DNA of 64,000 nucleotides from Frankiales bacterium (GTDB lineage: Bacteria > Actinomycetota > Actinomycetes > S36-B12 > CAIYMF01). The DNA lies in assembly GCA_016125335.1 (NCBI GenBank), contig WGLY01000016.1, positions 62,001 through 126,000 on the forward strand, written 5' to 3'. The position numbers and the translations under genes are program-made. This document shows, piece after piece, positions 27,379 through 36,213 of this stretch. The first letter of the stretch is position 1, and every line of letters starts with the position of its first letter. The notes below the pieces were generated by a model. That model made no database searches. It worked only from the letters and a program-made list of their open reading frames with translations, and had not been told where the DNA came from.

Positions 27379-28503
27379 TCAGCCCGCGGCGATCGTGTCG
27401 AGCGCCTGCGCGAGGTCGGCCCACAGGTCCTCGACGTCCTCGATCCCGACGGACAGGCGCACGAGCGTCTCCGGGATGTCGGGACGCTCCTCGGGCCAGC
27501 GCCGGCGCCGTTCCACGAGGGTCTCGACACCGCCCAGGCTCGTCGCGTGGGTCACGAGGCGCACCGACTCGCAGAAGCGCTCGGCGTCGTCCGCCGTGCC
27601 GGTGGTCTCGAACGCCACGATCGAGCCGTACCCGCGCATCTGCCGTGAGGCGATCGCGTGCCCGGGGTCGTCGGGCAGGCCCGGGTAGCGCACGCGGGTG
27701 ACGGCCGGGTGCTCGCGCAGCCGGCGCGCGAGCTCCAGTGCGGAGGCCTGCGACTGCCGCACCCGCAGCGCGAGCGTCCGGATCCCGCGCAGCGCCAGGT
27801 AGGCCTCGAACGGGCCGGGGATGGACCCCACCAGCGTGCGCGTGCGCAGCAGCCGGTCGTAGTAGGCGTCGTCCGACACGACGGCGATGCCCATGAGGAC
27901 GTCGCTGTGCCCGGCCAGGGACTTGGTGGCCGAGTGCACGACGACGTCGACGCTGAGCTCGAGGGGGCGCTGGAGGAGCGGGCCGGCGAACGTGTTGTCG
28001 CACACGGTGAGCACGCCGAGGCTGCGCGCCGCCGCGGTGACCGCCGTGAGGTCGCACACCTCCATCGCGGGGTTGGTGGGCGACTCGATCCACAGCAGGT
28101 GCGCGCCGGCGCAGGACGCCAGCACGGACTCGGCGTCGTCGACCGGGGCGAGCCGCACGACGACGCGGCCGGCGGCCTCGAGGTCGCGCAGCCGGGCGGC
28201 GACGCCGGAGTAGGTGTGGCTCGACACCACCACCACCCCGCCCGTCGGCACGAGGTCGAGCACCGCCGAGATCGCCCCCATGCCGCTGGCGAAGGCCAGC
28301 GCGCGGCCGCCCTCCAGGGCGCCCATGACCTCCTCGAGCGCCTCCCACGTGGGGTTGGACGTGCGCGCGTAGGCGATGGGACCGCCGGCGTGGAACGTCG
28401 CGCTGAGCACGACGGGCGTGTTCACGGGGGCGTCCGGGGCGCGCTCGGGACGGCCGGCGGCCACGACGAGGGTCTCGGGGGACACGGGCGTGGGGTGGGT
28501 CAC
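27379..28503 (-). CDS. Cystathionine gamma-lyase/synthase-family PLP enzyme
   Basis: A 374-residue Cys/Met metabolism PLP enzyme. YARTSNPTWEALEEVMGALEGG near residue 45 contains the phosphate-binding Tyr and Arg from the neighbouring subunit, VCDNTFAGPLLQRPLELSVD holds the PLP-ring Asp, and SATKSLAGHSDVLMG the Schiff-base Lys near residue 192. It should act on cystathionine, homocysteine precursors or methionine; the reaction cannot be fixed from sequence, although cystathionine gamma-lyase is the usual call. GTG 28503 is 6 nt after TAGCGT, suggesting a leaderless start. It is divergent from ddl. Confidence 0.85.
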   Translation of the reverse strand: MTHPTPVSPETLVVAAGRPERAPDAPVNTPVVLSATFHAGGPIAYARTSNPTWEALEEVMGALEGGRALAFASGMGAISAVLDLVPTGGVVVVSSHTYSGVAARLRDLEAAGRVVVRLAPVDDAESVLASCAGAHLLWIESPTNPAMEVCDLTAVTAAARSLGVLTVCDNTFAGPLLQRPLELSVDVVVHSATKSLAGHSDVLMGIAVVSDDAYYDRLLRTRTLVGSIPGPFEAYLALRGIRTLALRVRQSQASALELARRLREHPAVTRVRYPGLPDDPGHAIASRQMRGYGSIVAFETTGTADDAERFCESVRLVTHATSLGGVETLVERRRRWPEERPDIPETLVRLSVGIEDVEDLWADLAQALDTIAAG

Positions 28504-28509
28504 GCGAGG

Positions 28510-28548
28510 ACGCTAGCGCCACCCGCTCGGGCGGCTCCCCCCTAGGGT
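28510..28548. promoter_or_regulatory. Face-to-face leaderless promoters of the Cys/Met enzyme and ddl
   Basis: On the minus strand TAGCGT (28515-28510) ends 6 nt before GTG 28503. On the plus strand TAGGGT (28543-28548) ends 6 nt before ATG 28555. The whole spacer is 51 bp, so each promoter's -35 region overlaps the other's transcribed or promoter DNA, and the two should compete. Confidence 0.55.
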
Positions 28549-28554
28549 GGCGGG

Positions 28555-29661
28555 ATGGACCAGCGCATCCGGGTGGCCGTGGTGTTCGGGGGACGCTCGA
28601 GCGAGCACGCCATCTCCTGCGTGTCGGCCGGGTCCGTCCTGTCGGCCCTCGACCGCGGGCGCTACGACGTCGTGCCCATCGGGCTGACCCCGGACGGCCG
28701 CTGGGTGCTCGAGGCCGACGACCCGGAGCGGCTGCGCATCACCGACGGCAAGCTGCCGGAGGTGGATGCCACCGGGGTGTCGCTCGTGCTGGCCGGCGAC
28801 CCGACCCGCCACGACCTCGAGGTGCACGCGCCCGGCGACGTGCCGGCCACGCTCGCCGGCGTCGACGTCGTGTTCCCCGTGCTGCACGGCCCCTACGGCG
28901 AGGACGGCACGATCCAGGGGCTGCTCGAGCTGGCCGGCGTCCCCTACGTCGGGTCCGGGGTGCTCGCCTCCGCCGCGGCCATGGACAAGGGCGCCATGAA
29001 GGCGCTGCTCGCCCACGCCGGGCTCGAGCAGGCGCCCTACACCGTGGTGACCGACCGCGACTGGCGCCGCGACCGCGCCGGGGCCCTCGCCCGCGCCTGG
29101 GAGCTGGGGTTCCCGCTGTTCGTCAAGCCGGCCCGCGCCGGCTCCAGCGTCGGCATCTCCAAGGTGCGCGACGCCGAGGGGCTGGTCGCGGCGATCGAGG
29201 CCGCGCGCGAGCACGACCCGCGCGTGGTGGTCGAGGCCGCCGTGGAGGGCGCCCGGGAGGTCGAGTGCGGTGTGCTCGTCGACGAGCACGGCGAGCCGCA
29301 GGCCAGCGTCTGCGCCGAGATCGTCGTGCACGGCGACCACGAGTTCTACGACTTCGAGGCCAAGTACCTCGAGGACGCCGCGGACCTGGTGGTGCCGGCC
29401 GACCTGCCCCCGGAGGTGTCCGAGCGGGTGCGCGAGCTGTCCGTGCGCGCCTTCGACGCGCTGTCGTGCGAGGGGCTGGCCCGCTGCGACTTCTTCGTCA
29501 CCGCCGACGGCCGCGTGCTGGTGAACGAGGTCAACACGATGCCCGGGTTCACCGCGATCTCGATGTTCCCGCGGGTGTGGGCCGCCAGCGGAGTCGACTA
29601 CCCCGCGCTCGTCGACCGCCTCGTCGCCGACGCGCTGCGCCGCGGCACCGGCCTGCGCTGA
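28555..29661 (+). CDS. ddl: D-alanine--D-alanine ligase
   Basis: It joins two D-alanines with ATP for peptidoglycan precursors. The 368-residue ATP-grasp enzyme opens VAVVFGGRSSEHAISCVSAGSVL with the catalytic Glu. FPVLHGPYGEDGTIQGLLELAGVPYVGSG follows near residue 105, PARAGSSVGISKV is the ATP-binding loop near 195, and the metal ligands lie in DFFVTADGRVLVNEVNTMPGFT near 318. The SSVG serine and Tyr of the omega-loop are present, so a normal D-Ala-D-Ala rather than D-Ala-D-Lac ligase is likely. It probably starts leaderless. Confidence 0.95.
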   Translation: MDQRIRVAVVFGGRSSEHAISCVSAGSVLSALDRGRYDVVPIGLTPDGRWVLEADDPERLRITDGKLPEVDATGVSLVLAGDPTRHDLEVHAPGDVPATLAGVDVVFPVLHGPYGEDGTIQGLLELAGVPYVGSGVLASAAAMDKGAMKALLAHAGLEQAPYTVVTDRDWRRDRAGALARAWELGFPLFVKPARAGSSVGISKVRDAEGLVAAIEAAREHDPRVVVEAAVEGAREVECGVLVDEHGEPQASVCAEIVVHGDHEFYDFEAKYLEDAADLVVPADLPPEVSERVRELSVRAFDALSCEGLARCDFFVTADGRVLVNEVNTMPGFTAISMFPRVWAASGVDYPALVDRLVADALRRGTGLR

Positions 29662-29670
29662 GTCGCGCGC

Positions 29671-30168
29671 CTACGACGCCGAGGGGCTCGGGGACGCGGA
29701 CCCGGCGACCGGGTCCATCTCGGTGATGACCGGCGCGAGGTCCGTGAGCGCGGAGGCCTCGGGGGCGTAGTGGTCGGGCACGCTCACCTCGATGTTGAGC
29801 TCGCGGCCCACCGTCGTGAACATGACCCCCGCGGTGAGCTGCTCGGGCAGCCAGTCGACGCCGTCGACCGTGACCAGCTGCGAGGTGGGGGTCAGCGCCA
29901 GCGGGGTCGCCACCCCGCAGCGCAGCACGATCGCCGGGCTGCCCCACGCCTGCGTGTAGGGGCTCTGCGGCTTGGTGGCGGTGGTGTCGGCCCCGGCCAC
30001 CCGCTCGGGGAGCCGGCCGTGCAGCGCGGCGCAGGCGTACGCGGCCGCGCCGGAGGGCGGCGGGTCCGGCGGCGCCACGGCGACGTCGGCCGAGCAGGCG
30101 GCGAGCAGCCCGGCGAGGGCGAGCAGTCCGAGCGGCGGGAGCGGGCGCGGAAGGCGCAGGGCGGGCAC
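29671..30168 (-). CDS. DUF3515 family lipoprotein
   Basis: A 165-residue exported protein. A hydrophobic signal (LPPLGLLALAGLLAAC) ends in the lipobox LAAC, so Cys 25 would be lipidated and the protein anchored outside the membrane. The mature part contains two further cysteines (YACAALHGRLP and VLRCGVATP) that could form a disulfide, and ends in a Ser/Pro tail. These features match DUF3515, an actinobacterial family usually beside ddl and thiL, as here, with no known function. The last base is 10 nt from the ddl stop on the other strand. Confidence 0.85.
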   Translation of the reverse strand: MPALRLPRPLPPLGLLALAGLLAACSADVAVAPPDPPPSGAAAYACAALHGRLPERVAGADTTATKPQSPYTQAWGSPAIVLRCGVATPLALTPTSQLVTVDGVDWLPEQLTAGVMFTTVGRELNIEVSVPDHYAPEASALTDLAPVITEMDPVAGSASPSPSAS

Positions 30169-30171
30169 CGG

Positions 30172-30408
30172 CTACAGGTGCACGACGGGGCAGGTGAGGG
30201 TGCGGGTGATGCCCTCGACGGCCTGGATGCGGGCCACGACGAGCTTGCCGAGCTCGTCGACGCTGCGGGCCTCGGCGCGGACGATGACGTCGTAGGGCCC
30301 CGTGACGTCCTCGGCGAGCGTGACGCCCTTGATCTGTCCGATCTCGGCGGCGACGTTCGCCGCCTTGCCGACCTCGGTCTGGATGAGGATGTAGGCCTGG
30401 ACCACCAC
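30172..30408 (-). CDS. Stand-alone Lrp/AsnC ligand-binding (RAM) domain protein
   Basis: A 78-residue protein (VVVQAYILIQTEVGKAANVA...) equal to the RAM domain of Lrp/AsnC regulators, with the typical beta-alpha-beta repeats and an IKGVTLAEDVTGPYDVIV segment. There is no helix-turn-helix, so it cannot bind DNA the usual way; it may bind an amino acid and mix with full-length Lrp proteins. GTG 30408 is chosen because AGGAGG lies 6 nt upstream. It follows the DUF3515 gene's opposite end by 3 nt in the same direction, so the two are probably cotranscribed. It is divergent from thiL. Confidence 0.88.
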   Translation of the reverse strand: MVVQAYILIQTEVGKAANVAAEIGQIKGVTLAEDVTGPYDVIVRAEARSVDELGKLVVARIQAVEGITRTLTCPVVHL

Positions 30409-30609
30409 GGTCGTCCTCCTTGGTCTGGGCGGGGGGCGGACCCCGGACGCCGGCGCGCACCGGGGACGGCCGGACGGGGCCGGTGAGCCGGTACCCGGGA
30501 CACTACTGCCCGACGGCGCGCGACCGGGCACCGGATCCCGGCCGGGCGGGCACGGCTCCCCGCAGCGGGCGGGGCCCGGCAGCGGACGGCGAGCGGCGAG
30601 GAGGCAGGG

Positions 30610-31572
30610 ATGGCCGAGGGGTCACGCGGCACGGTGGGCGAGCTGGGCGAGTTCGGCCTGGTCGCCGCCGTCGCGAGCCGGTTCCCGCTCACCGCCGACG
30701 TGCTGGTGGGTCCCGGCGACGACGCCGCGGTCGTGGCCGCCCCGGACGGCCGGGTGGTCGCCTCGACCGACCTGCTCGTCGAGGGCCGGCACTTCCGCCG
30801 CGACTGGTCGAGCGCCCACGACGTCGGGCGCAAGGCCGCGGCGCAGAACCTGGCCGACGTCGTGGCGACCGGGGCGCGCCCCACCGTGCTCCTCGTGGGG
30901 CTCGGCGTCCCGCCCGACCTCCCGGCCGACTGGGCCCTCGGGCTCGCCGACGGGCTGGCGGAGGAGTGCGCGCTCGTGGGCGCGACCGTGGTGGGCGGGG
31001 ACGTCGTGCGCTCGGACTCGGTGGTCGTGGCCGTGACCGCCCTGGGGGACCTCGAGGGCCGCGACCCGGTCACGCGCGGGGGCGCCCGGCCCGGGGATGT
31101 CGTCGCGCTGGCCGGCCGGGTGGGCTGGGCCGCCGCGGGCCTCGCGGTGCTGGGGCGCGGCTTCCGGTCGCCGCGGGTGCTCGTGGACGCCCACCGCGTG
31201 CCGCAGCCGCCCTACGCGGCCGGGCCGGCCGCGGCGCGGGCCGGGGCCACGGCCATGATCGACGTCTCCGACGGTCTCGTGCAGGACGCCGGGCACCTCG
31301 CCCGGGCCAGCGGCGTCGTGGTGGACCTCGACCCGGGGCTGCTGCCGGCGGACGGCCCGGTGGCCGAGGCCGCCTCCGCCTTCAACCTCGACCCGCGGGG
31401 CTGGGTGCTCGGCGGCGGCGACGACCACGCCCTGCTCGCCGCCTTCCCCGCGGGGACGACGCTGCCCGAGGGCTTCCGCGCCGTGGGCGCGGTGCGCGAG
31501 GGCGAGCCGGCCGTGCTCGTGGGGGGCGAGCCCTACGCCGGCGCGGCCGGGCACGACCACTTCGCCGGCTGA
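30610..31572 (+). CDS. thiL: Thiamine-monophosphate kinase
   Basis: It phosphorylates thiamine monophosphate to the active cofactor thiamine diphosphate with ATP. The 320-residue protein opens GELGEFGLVAAVASRFP. It has VGPGDDAAVV near residue 37, TDLLVEGRHFRRDWSSAHDVGRKAAAQNLADV near 56 with metal-binding Asp, TVVGGDVVRSDSVVVAVTALG, and IDVSDGLVQDAGHLARASGV, all ThiL signatures. The final GDDHALLAAFP contacts the substrate. It starts at ATG 30610 behind CGAGGAGGC. Length is normal. Confidence 0.94.
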   Translation: MAEGSRGTVGELGEFGLVAAVASRFPLTADVLVGPGDDAAVVAAPDGRVVASTDLLVEGRHFRRDWSSAHDVGRKAAAQNLADVVATGARPTVLLVGLGVPPDLPADWALGLADGLAEECALVGATVVGGDVVRSDSVVVAVTALGDLEGRDPVTRGGARPGDVVALAGRVGWAAAGLAVLGRGFRSPRVLVDAHRVPQPPYAAGPAAARAGATAMIDVSDGLVQDAGHLARASGVVVDLDPGLLPADGPVAEAASAFNLDPRGWVLGGGDDHALLAAFPAGTTLPEGFRAVGAVREGEPAVLVGGEPYAGAAGHDHFAG

Positions 31573-31591
31573 CCCGCCGCGGGCCCGCCGC

Positions 31592-31801
31592 TCAGGTCAG
31601 CCGCCAGCGGCGACCGGCGAGGGACACCTCGTCGCCCGGCCCGAGCTGCGCGCCGCGACGGGTCTCGACCCGGCCGTTCACCGTCACCTCGCCGGCCTCG
31701 AGCACGGACTTGGCCTCGCCGCCGGACTCGACGGCGCCGGCGTACTTGAGGAACTGGCCCAGGCGGATCCCCTCCGGGCCGATCGGGACCTCGACGCTCA
31801 C
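31592..31801 (-). CDS. S4-domain RNA-binding protein (YbcJ-like)
   Basis: A 69-residue protein formed almost entirely by an S4 domain: IRLGQFLKYAGAVESGGEAKSVLEAGEVTVNGRVETRRGAQLGPGDEVSL. The GEVTVNGR turn is the usual RNA-contact loop. Such small proteins are often linked to ribosome work. GTG 31801 is the start; upstream CACACT ends 6 nt before it and may be a weak -10 element of a leaderless transcript. It lies downstream of rpmB, separated by a strong terminator. Confidence 0.82.
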   Translation of the reverse strand: MSVEVPIGPEGIRLGQFLKYAGAVESGGEAKSVLEAGEVTVNGRVETRRGAQLGPGDEVSLAGRRWRLT

Positions 31802-31835
31802 CGCGCCAGTGTGGCGCAGCGGCCCCGGGAACGGC

Positions 31836-31871
31836 AGGAGGGCCGCACCCCTGACGGGGTGCGGCCCTCCT
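31836..31871 (-). terminator. Terminator after rpmB
   Basis: AGGAGGGCCGCACCCC-TGAC-GGGGTGCGGCCCTCCT is a perfect 16-bp stem, 17 nt downstream of the rpmB stop on the minus strand. It is the most stable hairpin of its region and ends just before the S4 gene. Confidence 0.85.
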
Positions 31872-31887
31872 GGGGAGCCTGGGACGC

Positions 31888-32076
31888 TCAGACGCGGGCG
31901 ACCTTGCCGGCCTTGATGCACGAGGTGCACACGTTGAGCTTCTTGGGGCTCGCGCCCACCATCGCGCGCACGGTCTGGATGTTCGGGTTCCAGCGGCGCT
32001 TGGTCCGGCGGTGCGAGTGGGAGATCGAGTGGCCGAAACCGGGGCCCTTGCCGCAGACGTCGCAGGTGGCAGCCAC
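31888..32076 (-). CDS. rpmB: 50S ribosomal protein L28
   Basis: A 62-residue ribosomal protein starting at GTG 32076 ([19 protein letters not shown]). It carries two CxxC pairs, CDVC near residue 5 and CTSC near 52, which bind zinc in the zinc-containing form of L28. [19 protein letters not shown] is the rRNA-binding core. Some actinobacteria have a second zinc-free paralogue used when zinc is scarce; none is in this window. The gene is preceded by a promoter with the CCGGTTTGGGG element and a leader of about 80 nt. Confidence 0.95.
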   Translation of the reverse strand: MAATCDVCGKGPGFGHSISHSHRRTKRRWNPNIQTVRAMVGASPKKLNVCTSCIKAGKVARV

Positions 32077-32160
32077 AGTCGTAGTCCTCACGGTCGAGAT
32101 CGGGTGTCGTCGCGCCCGGCGAGGGCCGGGGCGAGCCCGGGACGACCGGGCAGCCCGCAC

Positions 32161-32190
32161 AGACTACAGCGACGCCCGGCCGAGCCCCAA
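32161..32190 (-). promoter_or_regulatory. rpmB promoter
   Basis: On the minus strand, TTGGGG (32190-32185) and TAGTCT (32166-32161) are separated by 18 nt. The -35 lies in CCGGTTTGGGGCTCG, identical over 15 bases to the tRNA-Gln promoter at the same spacing. Confidence 0.7.
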
Positions 32191-32334
32191 ACCGGCGGCC
32201 GGCGGCGCGCAGCACCGGCGTGCGTCGCGGGGCGACACTACGCTCGCGGGCACGACGACGTCCCGGCCGTGACCGGGGCCGGTCCGCGCGGCCGGTCCCG
32301 CCGCGGCCCCGCCCATCCCGAGGAGCCCGCCACC

Positions 32335-33939
32335 GTGCTCGAGCGTCTCGACGCCGCCGGCATCCGCCGGTGGGCCGACCTCGGGCTCGAGGGCCTCGCG
32401 CGCCACCGCGGCGAGATCGACGCGCTCAACGTCTTCCCGGTGCCCGACGGCGACACGGGCACCAACCTGTTCCTCACCTTCGACGCGGCGCGCACGGCGC
32501 TGTGCGGGCTCGAGGCCGCCGCCGACCTGCCGGCCACGGTCGCCACCTTCGCCCAGGGCGCCCTGCTCGGCGCCCGGGGCAACTCCGGGATCATCCTCAG
32601 CCAGCTCGTGCGCGGGTTCGCCGACACCGTGTCCTCGGTGGACCTCTCCGCCGACGTCCTGGCCCAGCACGAGGTGCTCGCCCAGGCCTTCCGCCGGGCG
32701 GCGCAGTCGGCCTACGACGCGGTGGCCGAGCCGCGCGAGGGCACCGTGCTCACCGTGGCCCGCGCCGCGGCCGACGCCGTCGGACGGCTCGGGCCGGGCA
32801 CCAGCCTGGCGGCCGTCGTGACCGCGGCCGCCGACGCCGCGGCGGAGGCGCTGGCGCGCACGCCCGAGCAGCTCGACGTGCTCGCCCGCGCGGGCGTGGT
32901 CGACGCCGGCGGTCGTGGGCTCGTCGTCGTCCTCGAGGCCCTGGTGGAGACCGTCACCGGCGTGCGCCGCGACCCGGGCCCCACCGCGCCCGCGATCCCG
33001 ATCGACGCCCACGGCGAGCCCGACGCCGGCGGCGGCCGCTACGAGGTCATGTACCTCCTCGACGCCGACGAGGCGGCGGTGCACGCCCTGCGCACCGCCC
33101 TGGTGGCCCTCGGCGACTCGGTCGTGGTCGTCGGCGGCCCGGCCCTGTGGAACGTCCACGCCCACGTGGACGACGTCGGCGCCGCGATCGAGGCGGGGAT
33201 CGAGGCCGGCCGGCCCCACCGGGTGCGCGTCACGGACCTGCGCGAGCAGGTCGAGACGCTGCGCGGGCTGGCCCGCGGCCGCTCGGTGGTGGCCGTCGCC
33301 CACGGCCCGGGCACGGCCGCGCTGCTCGAGGCCTCCGGCGCCGCCGTGGTGCGCGCCCGCGCCAACGTCGCGCCGTCCACTGCGGAGATGCTCGACGCCG
33401 TGCACCGCGCCGGCACCCGCGAGATCGTGCTGCTGCCCAGCGACTCCGACAGCCGGCCCGTGGCGGAGGCCGCGGCGGAGGAGGCCCGCGCCGAGGGGCT
33501 GCGCGCCTCGGTGGTGCCCACCCGCTCCATCGTGCAGACCCTCGCGGCGGTCGCCGTGCACGACCCCGACACGCGCTTCGACGACGACGTCGTGGCCATG
33601 ACCCGGGCGGCGAGCGCCACGCGCTACGGCGGCGTGTCCGTGGCCTCGCGCGAGGCGATCACCTCCGCGGGCGTGTGCCGCGTGGGCGACGTGCTCGGCA
33701 TCGTCGAGGGGGACGTCGTCGAGATCGGCGAGACGGTCGAGGACGTCGCCGTGCGGATCCTCACCCGGATCCTGCACGCGGGCGGCGGCGAGCTCGTGAC
33801 GCTCGTGCTGGGGGAGGACTGCCCGGCCGACGTCGCGGCGACGGTGGAGCGCCGCATGCGCCGCGACCACCACGGTGTGGAGGTGGTCGCGTACTCCGGC
33901 GGGCAGCCCCTGTGGCCGCTCATCGTCGGGGTGGAGTGA
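32335..33939 (+). CDS. DAK2-domain protein (fatty acid kinase FakA-like)
   Basis: A 534-residue protein. Residues 10-200 are the DAK2 (DhaL-like) ATP-binding domain with INALNVFPVPDGDTGTNLFLTF (here EIDALNVFPVPDGDTG) whose Asp residues bind magnesium, and GALLGARGNSGIILSQ. The C-terminal half matches the DegV-associated domains of FakA. In Firmicutes FakA phosphorylates fatty acids bound to FakB; no FakB is visible here, so the substrate is uncertain. It starts at GTG 32335 behind AGGAG and overlaps recG by one base (TGATG), an order common in actinobacteria. Confidence 0.88.
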   Translation: MLERLDAAGIRRWADLGLEGLARHRGEIDALNVFPVPDGDTGTNLFLTFDAARTALCGLEAAADLPATVATFAQGALLGARGNSGIILSQLVRGFADTVSSVDLSADVLAQHEVLAQAFRRAAQSAYDAVAEPREGTVLTVARAAADAVGRLGPGTSLAAVVTAAADAAAEALARTPEQLDVLARAGVVDAGGRGLVVVLEALVETVTGVRRDPGPTAPAIPIDAHGEPDAGGGRYEVMYLLDADEAAVHALRTALVALGDSVVVVGGPALWNVHAHVDDVGAAIEAGIEAGRPHRVRVTDLREQVETLRGLARGRSVVAVAHGPGTAALLEASGAAVVRARANVAPSTAEMLDAVHRAGTREIVLLPSDSDSRPVAEAAAEEARAEGLRASVVPTRSIVQTLAAVAVHDPDTRFDDDVVAMTRAASATRYGGVSVASREAITSAGVCRVGDVLGIVEGDVVEIGETVEDVAVRILTRILHAGGGELVTLVLGEDCPADVAATVERRMRRDHHGVEVVAYSGGQPLWPLIVGVE

Positions 33940-36164
33940 TGCCCGAGCTCTCGCTGGGCGACCGCCTCGGCCCGGTGGTCGGCGCGCGCACCGCCAAGGT
34001 GCTGGGCGAGGCCCTCGGGCTGCACACGGTCGAGGAGCTGCTGCGCCACTACCCGCGCCGCTACGCCGAGCGCGGGCAGCTCACCGACCTCGCGTCGCTC
34101 GAGATGGACGAGCACGTCACGGTGATGGCCAGGGTCGCCGCGGCCAGCACCCACTCCTACGTCGACCAGCGCACGCGCCGGCGCGCCGAGCGCCTCGAGG
34201 TCGTCGTCACCGACGGCACCGGCGAGCTGCGGCTCACCTTCTTCAAGCAGTCGTGGCGGGCCCGCGAGCTGGCGCCGGGCAGGTCCGGCCTGTTCAGCGG
34301 GAAGGTCTCGGTGTTCCGCGGACGCCGCCAGCTCACCCACCCGGACTACATCCTGCTCCCGGACCCGCGCTCGGCGGCGCCGTCCTCGATCGACGGCGAC
34401 GAGTCCGTGCTCCGGTACGCCGGGTCGCTGATCCCCGTCTACCCGGCCACGGCGACGTTGGCGACCTGGAAGATCGCCAGCGCCGTCGGGGTGGTCCTCG
34501 ACCAGCTGCCCGACGAGCTCGACGACCCGGTCCCCGAGTCGATCCGCGAGCGCCACGGGCTGCCCTCGCTGCGCGAGGCGCTGCTCGGCATCCACCGCCC
34601 CGAGGACCACCGCGAGATCGCCCGGGCCCGCGACCGGCTGCGCTGGGACGAGGCGTTCGTGCTCCAGGCCGTCCTCGCGCAGCGGCGGCGCGCGGCGTCC
34701 GCGTTCCCGGCGGTGCCCCGGCCGGCGCGCGCCGGGGGCCTGCTCGAGGCGTTCGACCGGCGCCTGCCGTTCGAGCTCACCCGCGGCCAGGTGGAGGTCG
34801 GCGAGGTGGTCGCCCAGGACCTCGACCGGCCGCACCCCATGCACCGCCTGCTGCAGGGCGAGGTCGGCTCCGGCAAGACCTTGGTGGCGCTGCGCGCGAT
34901 GCTCACCGTCGTCGACACGGGCGGCCAGGCGGCGCTGCTGGCCCCCACGGAGGTGCTCGCGCAGCAGCACCACCGCTCGATCACCGCCATGCTCGGCCCG
35001 CTGGCCGAGCGCGGCATGCTCGGCGGCGGCGACCTGGGCACCCGGGTCGCGCTGCTGACCGGGTCGGCCGGCGCGGCCAGGCGGCGTCAGGCGATGCTCG
35101 ACATCGCCTCCGGCGAGGCCGGCATCGTCGTCGGCACGCACGCCCTGCTCGAGCAGGCCGTGCAGTTCTTCGACCTCGGGCTCGTCGTGGTCGACGAGCA
35201 GCACCGGTTCGGCGTCGAGCAGCGGGCGGCGCTGGCGGCCAAGGCGCGAGACGACCGCCGGCCGCACGTGCTGGTGATGACCGCGACGCCGATCCCGCGC
35301 ACGATCGCCATGACGGTGTTCGGCGACCTCGAGACCTCGGTGCTCACCGAGCTGCCGCAGGGCCGCTCGCCGATCGAGACCCACGTGGTGCCCGCGCAGG
35401 AGAAGCCGGCGTTCCTCGACCGCGCCTGGGAGCGCATCGTCGAGGAGGTGGGCCAGGGACGGCAGGCCTACGTCGTCTGCCCGCGCATCGGCGGCGACCG
35501 GGCCGCGGCCGAGGACGTCGGCGGCGCGGGCGACCGGCCGCCCGTCGCCGTGCTGGACCTGGCCCCGGAGCTCATCGACGGCAAGCTGGCCGGGGTCCGG
35601 GTCGGCGTCCTGCACGGCCGCATGCCGCCGGACGAGAAGGACGACGTGATGCGCCGCTTCGCCGCGGGTCCCGGCGCCGCCGACGGCCTCGACGTGCTGG
35701 TGGCCACGACCGTCATCGAGGTGGGCGTCGACGTGCCCAACGCGACGGTGATGGTCGTGATGGACGCCGACCGCTTCGGCGTCTCCCAGCTGCACCAGCT
35801 GCGCGGCCGCGTGGGCCGAGGCGCGCACCCGGGCCTGTGCCTGCTCGTCACCGACCTGCCGGCCGGCGCGCCCGCGCGCGAGCGGCTCGGCGCGGTGGCC
35901 GCGACCCTCGACGGCTTCGAGCTGTCCCGCCTCGACCTCGAGACACGGCGCGAGGGCGACGTGCTCGGCGTCTCGCAGTCCGGGCAGCGCTCGAGCCTGC
36001 GGGTGCTCTCCGTGTTGCGCGATGAGGACGTGATCGCGGCGGCGCGCGAGGAGGCGAGCGTGATCGTCGCCGAGGACCCCACCCTCGTGGAGCACCCCGC
36101 CCTCGCCCGCGCGGTCGCCGCGACCCTCGACGAGGAGCGGGCCGACTACCTCGACAAGTCCTGA
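33939..36164 (+). CDS. recG: ATP-dependent DNA helicase RecG
   Basis: It regresses stalled replication forks and processes recombination intermediates. The 741-residue protein has an N-terminal wedge/OB domain, then superfamily 2 helicase motifs: motif I in LLQGEVGSGKTLVAL near residue 310, DEQHRFGVEQR (the DEQH form of motif II) near 422, TATPIPRT near 446, and motif VI in LHQLRGRVGRG near 620. The end resembles a C-terminal fork-reversal region. ATG 33939 overlaps the DAK2 stop codon. A segment near residue 530 (RAAAEDVGGAGDRPPVAV) is an actinobacterial insertion. Confidence 0.95.
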   Translation: MPELSLGDRLGPVVGARTAKVLGEALGLHTVEELLRHYPRRYAERGQLTDLASLEMDEHVTVMARVAAASTHSYVDQRTRRRAERLEVVVTDGTGELRLTFFKQSWRARELAPGRSGLFSGKVSVFRGRRQLTHPDYILLPDPRSAAPSSIDGDESVLRYAGSLIPVYPATATLATWKIASAVGVVLDQLPDELDDPVPESIRERHGLPSLREALLGIHRPEDHREIARARDRLRWDEAFVLQAVLAQRRRAASAFPAVPRPARAGGLLEAFDRRLPFELTRGQVEVGEVVAQDLDRPHPMHRLLQGEVGSGKTLVALRAMLTVVDTGGQAALLAPTEVLAQQHHRSITAMLGPLAERGMLGGGDLGTRVALLTGSAGAARRRQAMLDIASGEAGIVVGTHALLEQAVQFFDLGLVVVDEQHRFGVEQRAALAAKARDDRRPHVLVMTATPIPRTIAMTVFGDLETSVLTELPQGRSPIETHVVPAQEKPAFLDRAWERIVEEVGQGRQAYVVCPRIGGDRAAAEDVGGAGDRPPVAVLDLAPELIDGKLAGVRVGVLHGRMPPDEKDDVMRRFAAGPGAADGLDVLVATTVIEVGVDVPNATVMVVMDADRFGVSQLHQLRGRVGRGAHPGLCLLVTDLPAGAPARERLGAVAATLDGFELSRLDLETRREGDVLGVSQSGQRSSLRVLSVLRDEDVIAAAREEASVIVAEDPTLVEHPALARAVAATLDEERADYLDKS

Positions 36165-36200
36165 CCGCCGGCACGGGCTGCCCCCGCGGGGCGCAGGGCC

Positions 36201-36206
36201 TAGGTT
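36201..36206 (+). promoter_or_regulatory. -10 element of the hydrolase gene
   Basis: TAGGTT ends 7 nt before ATG 36214, implying a leaderless message independent of recG. Confidence 0.45.
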
Positions 36207-36213
36207 TCCCGTC

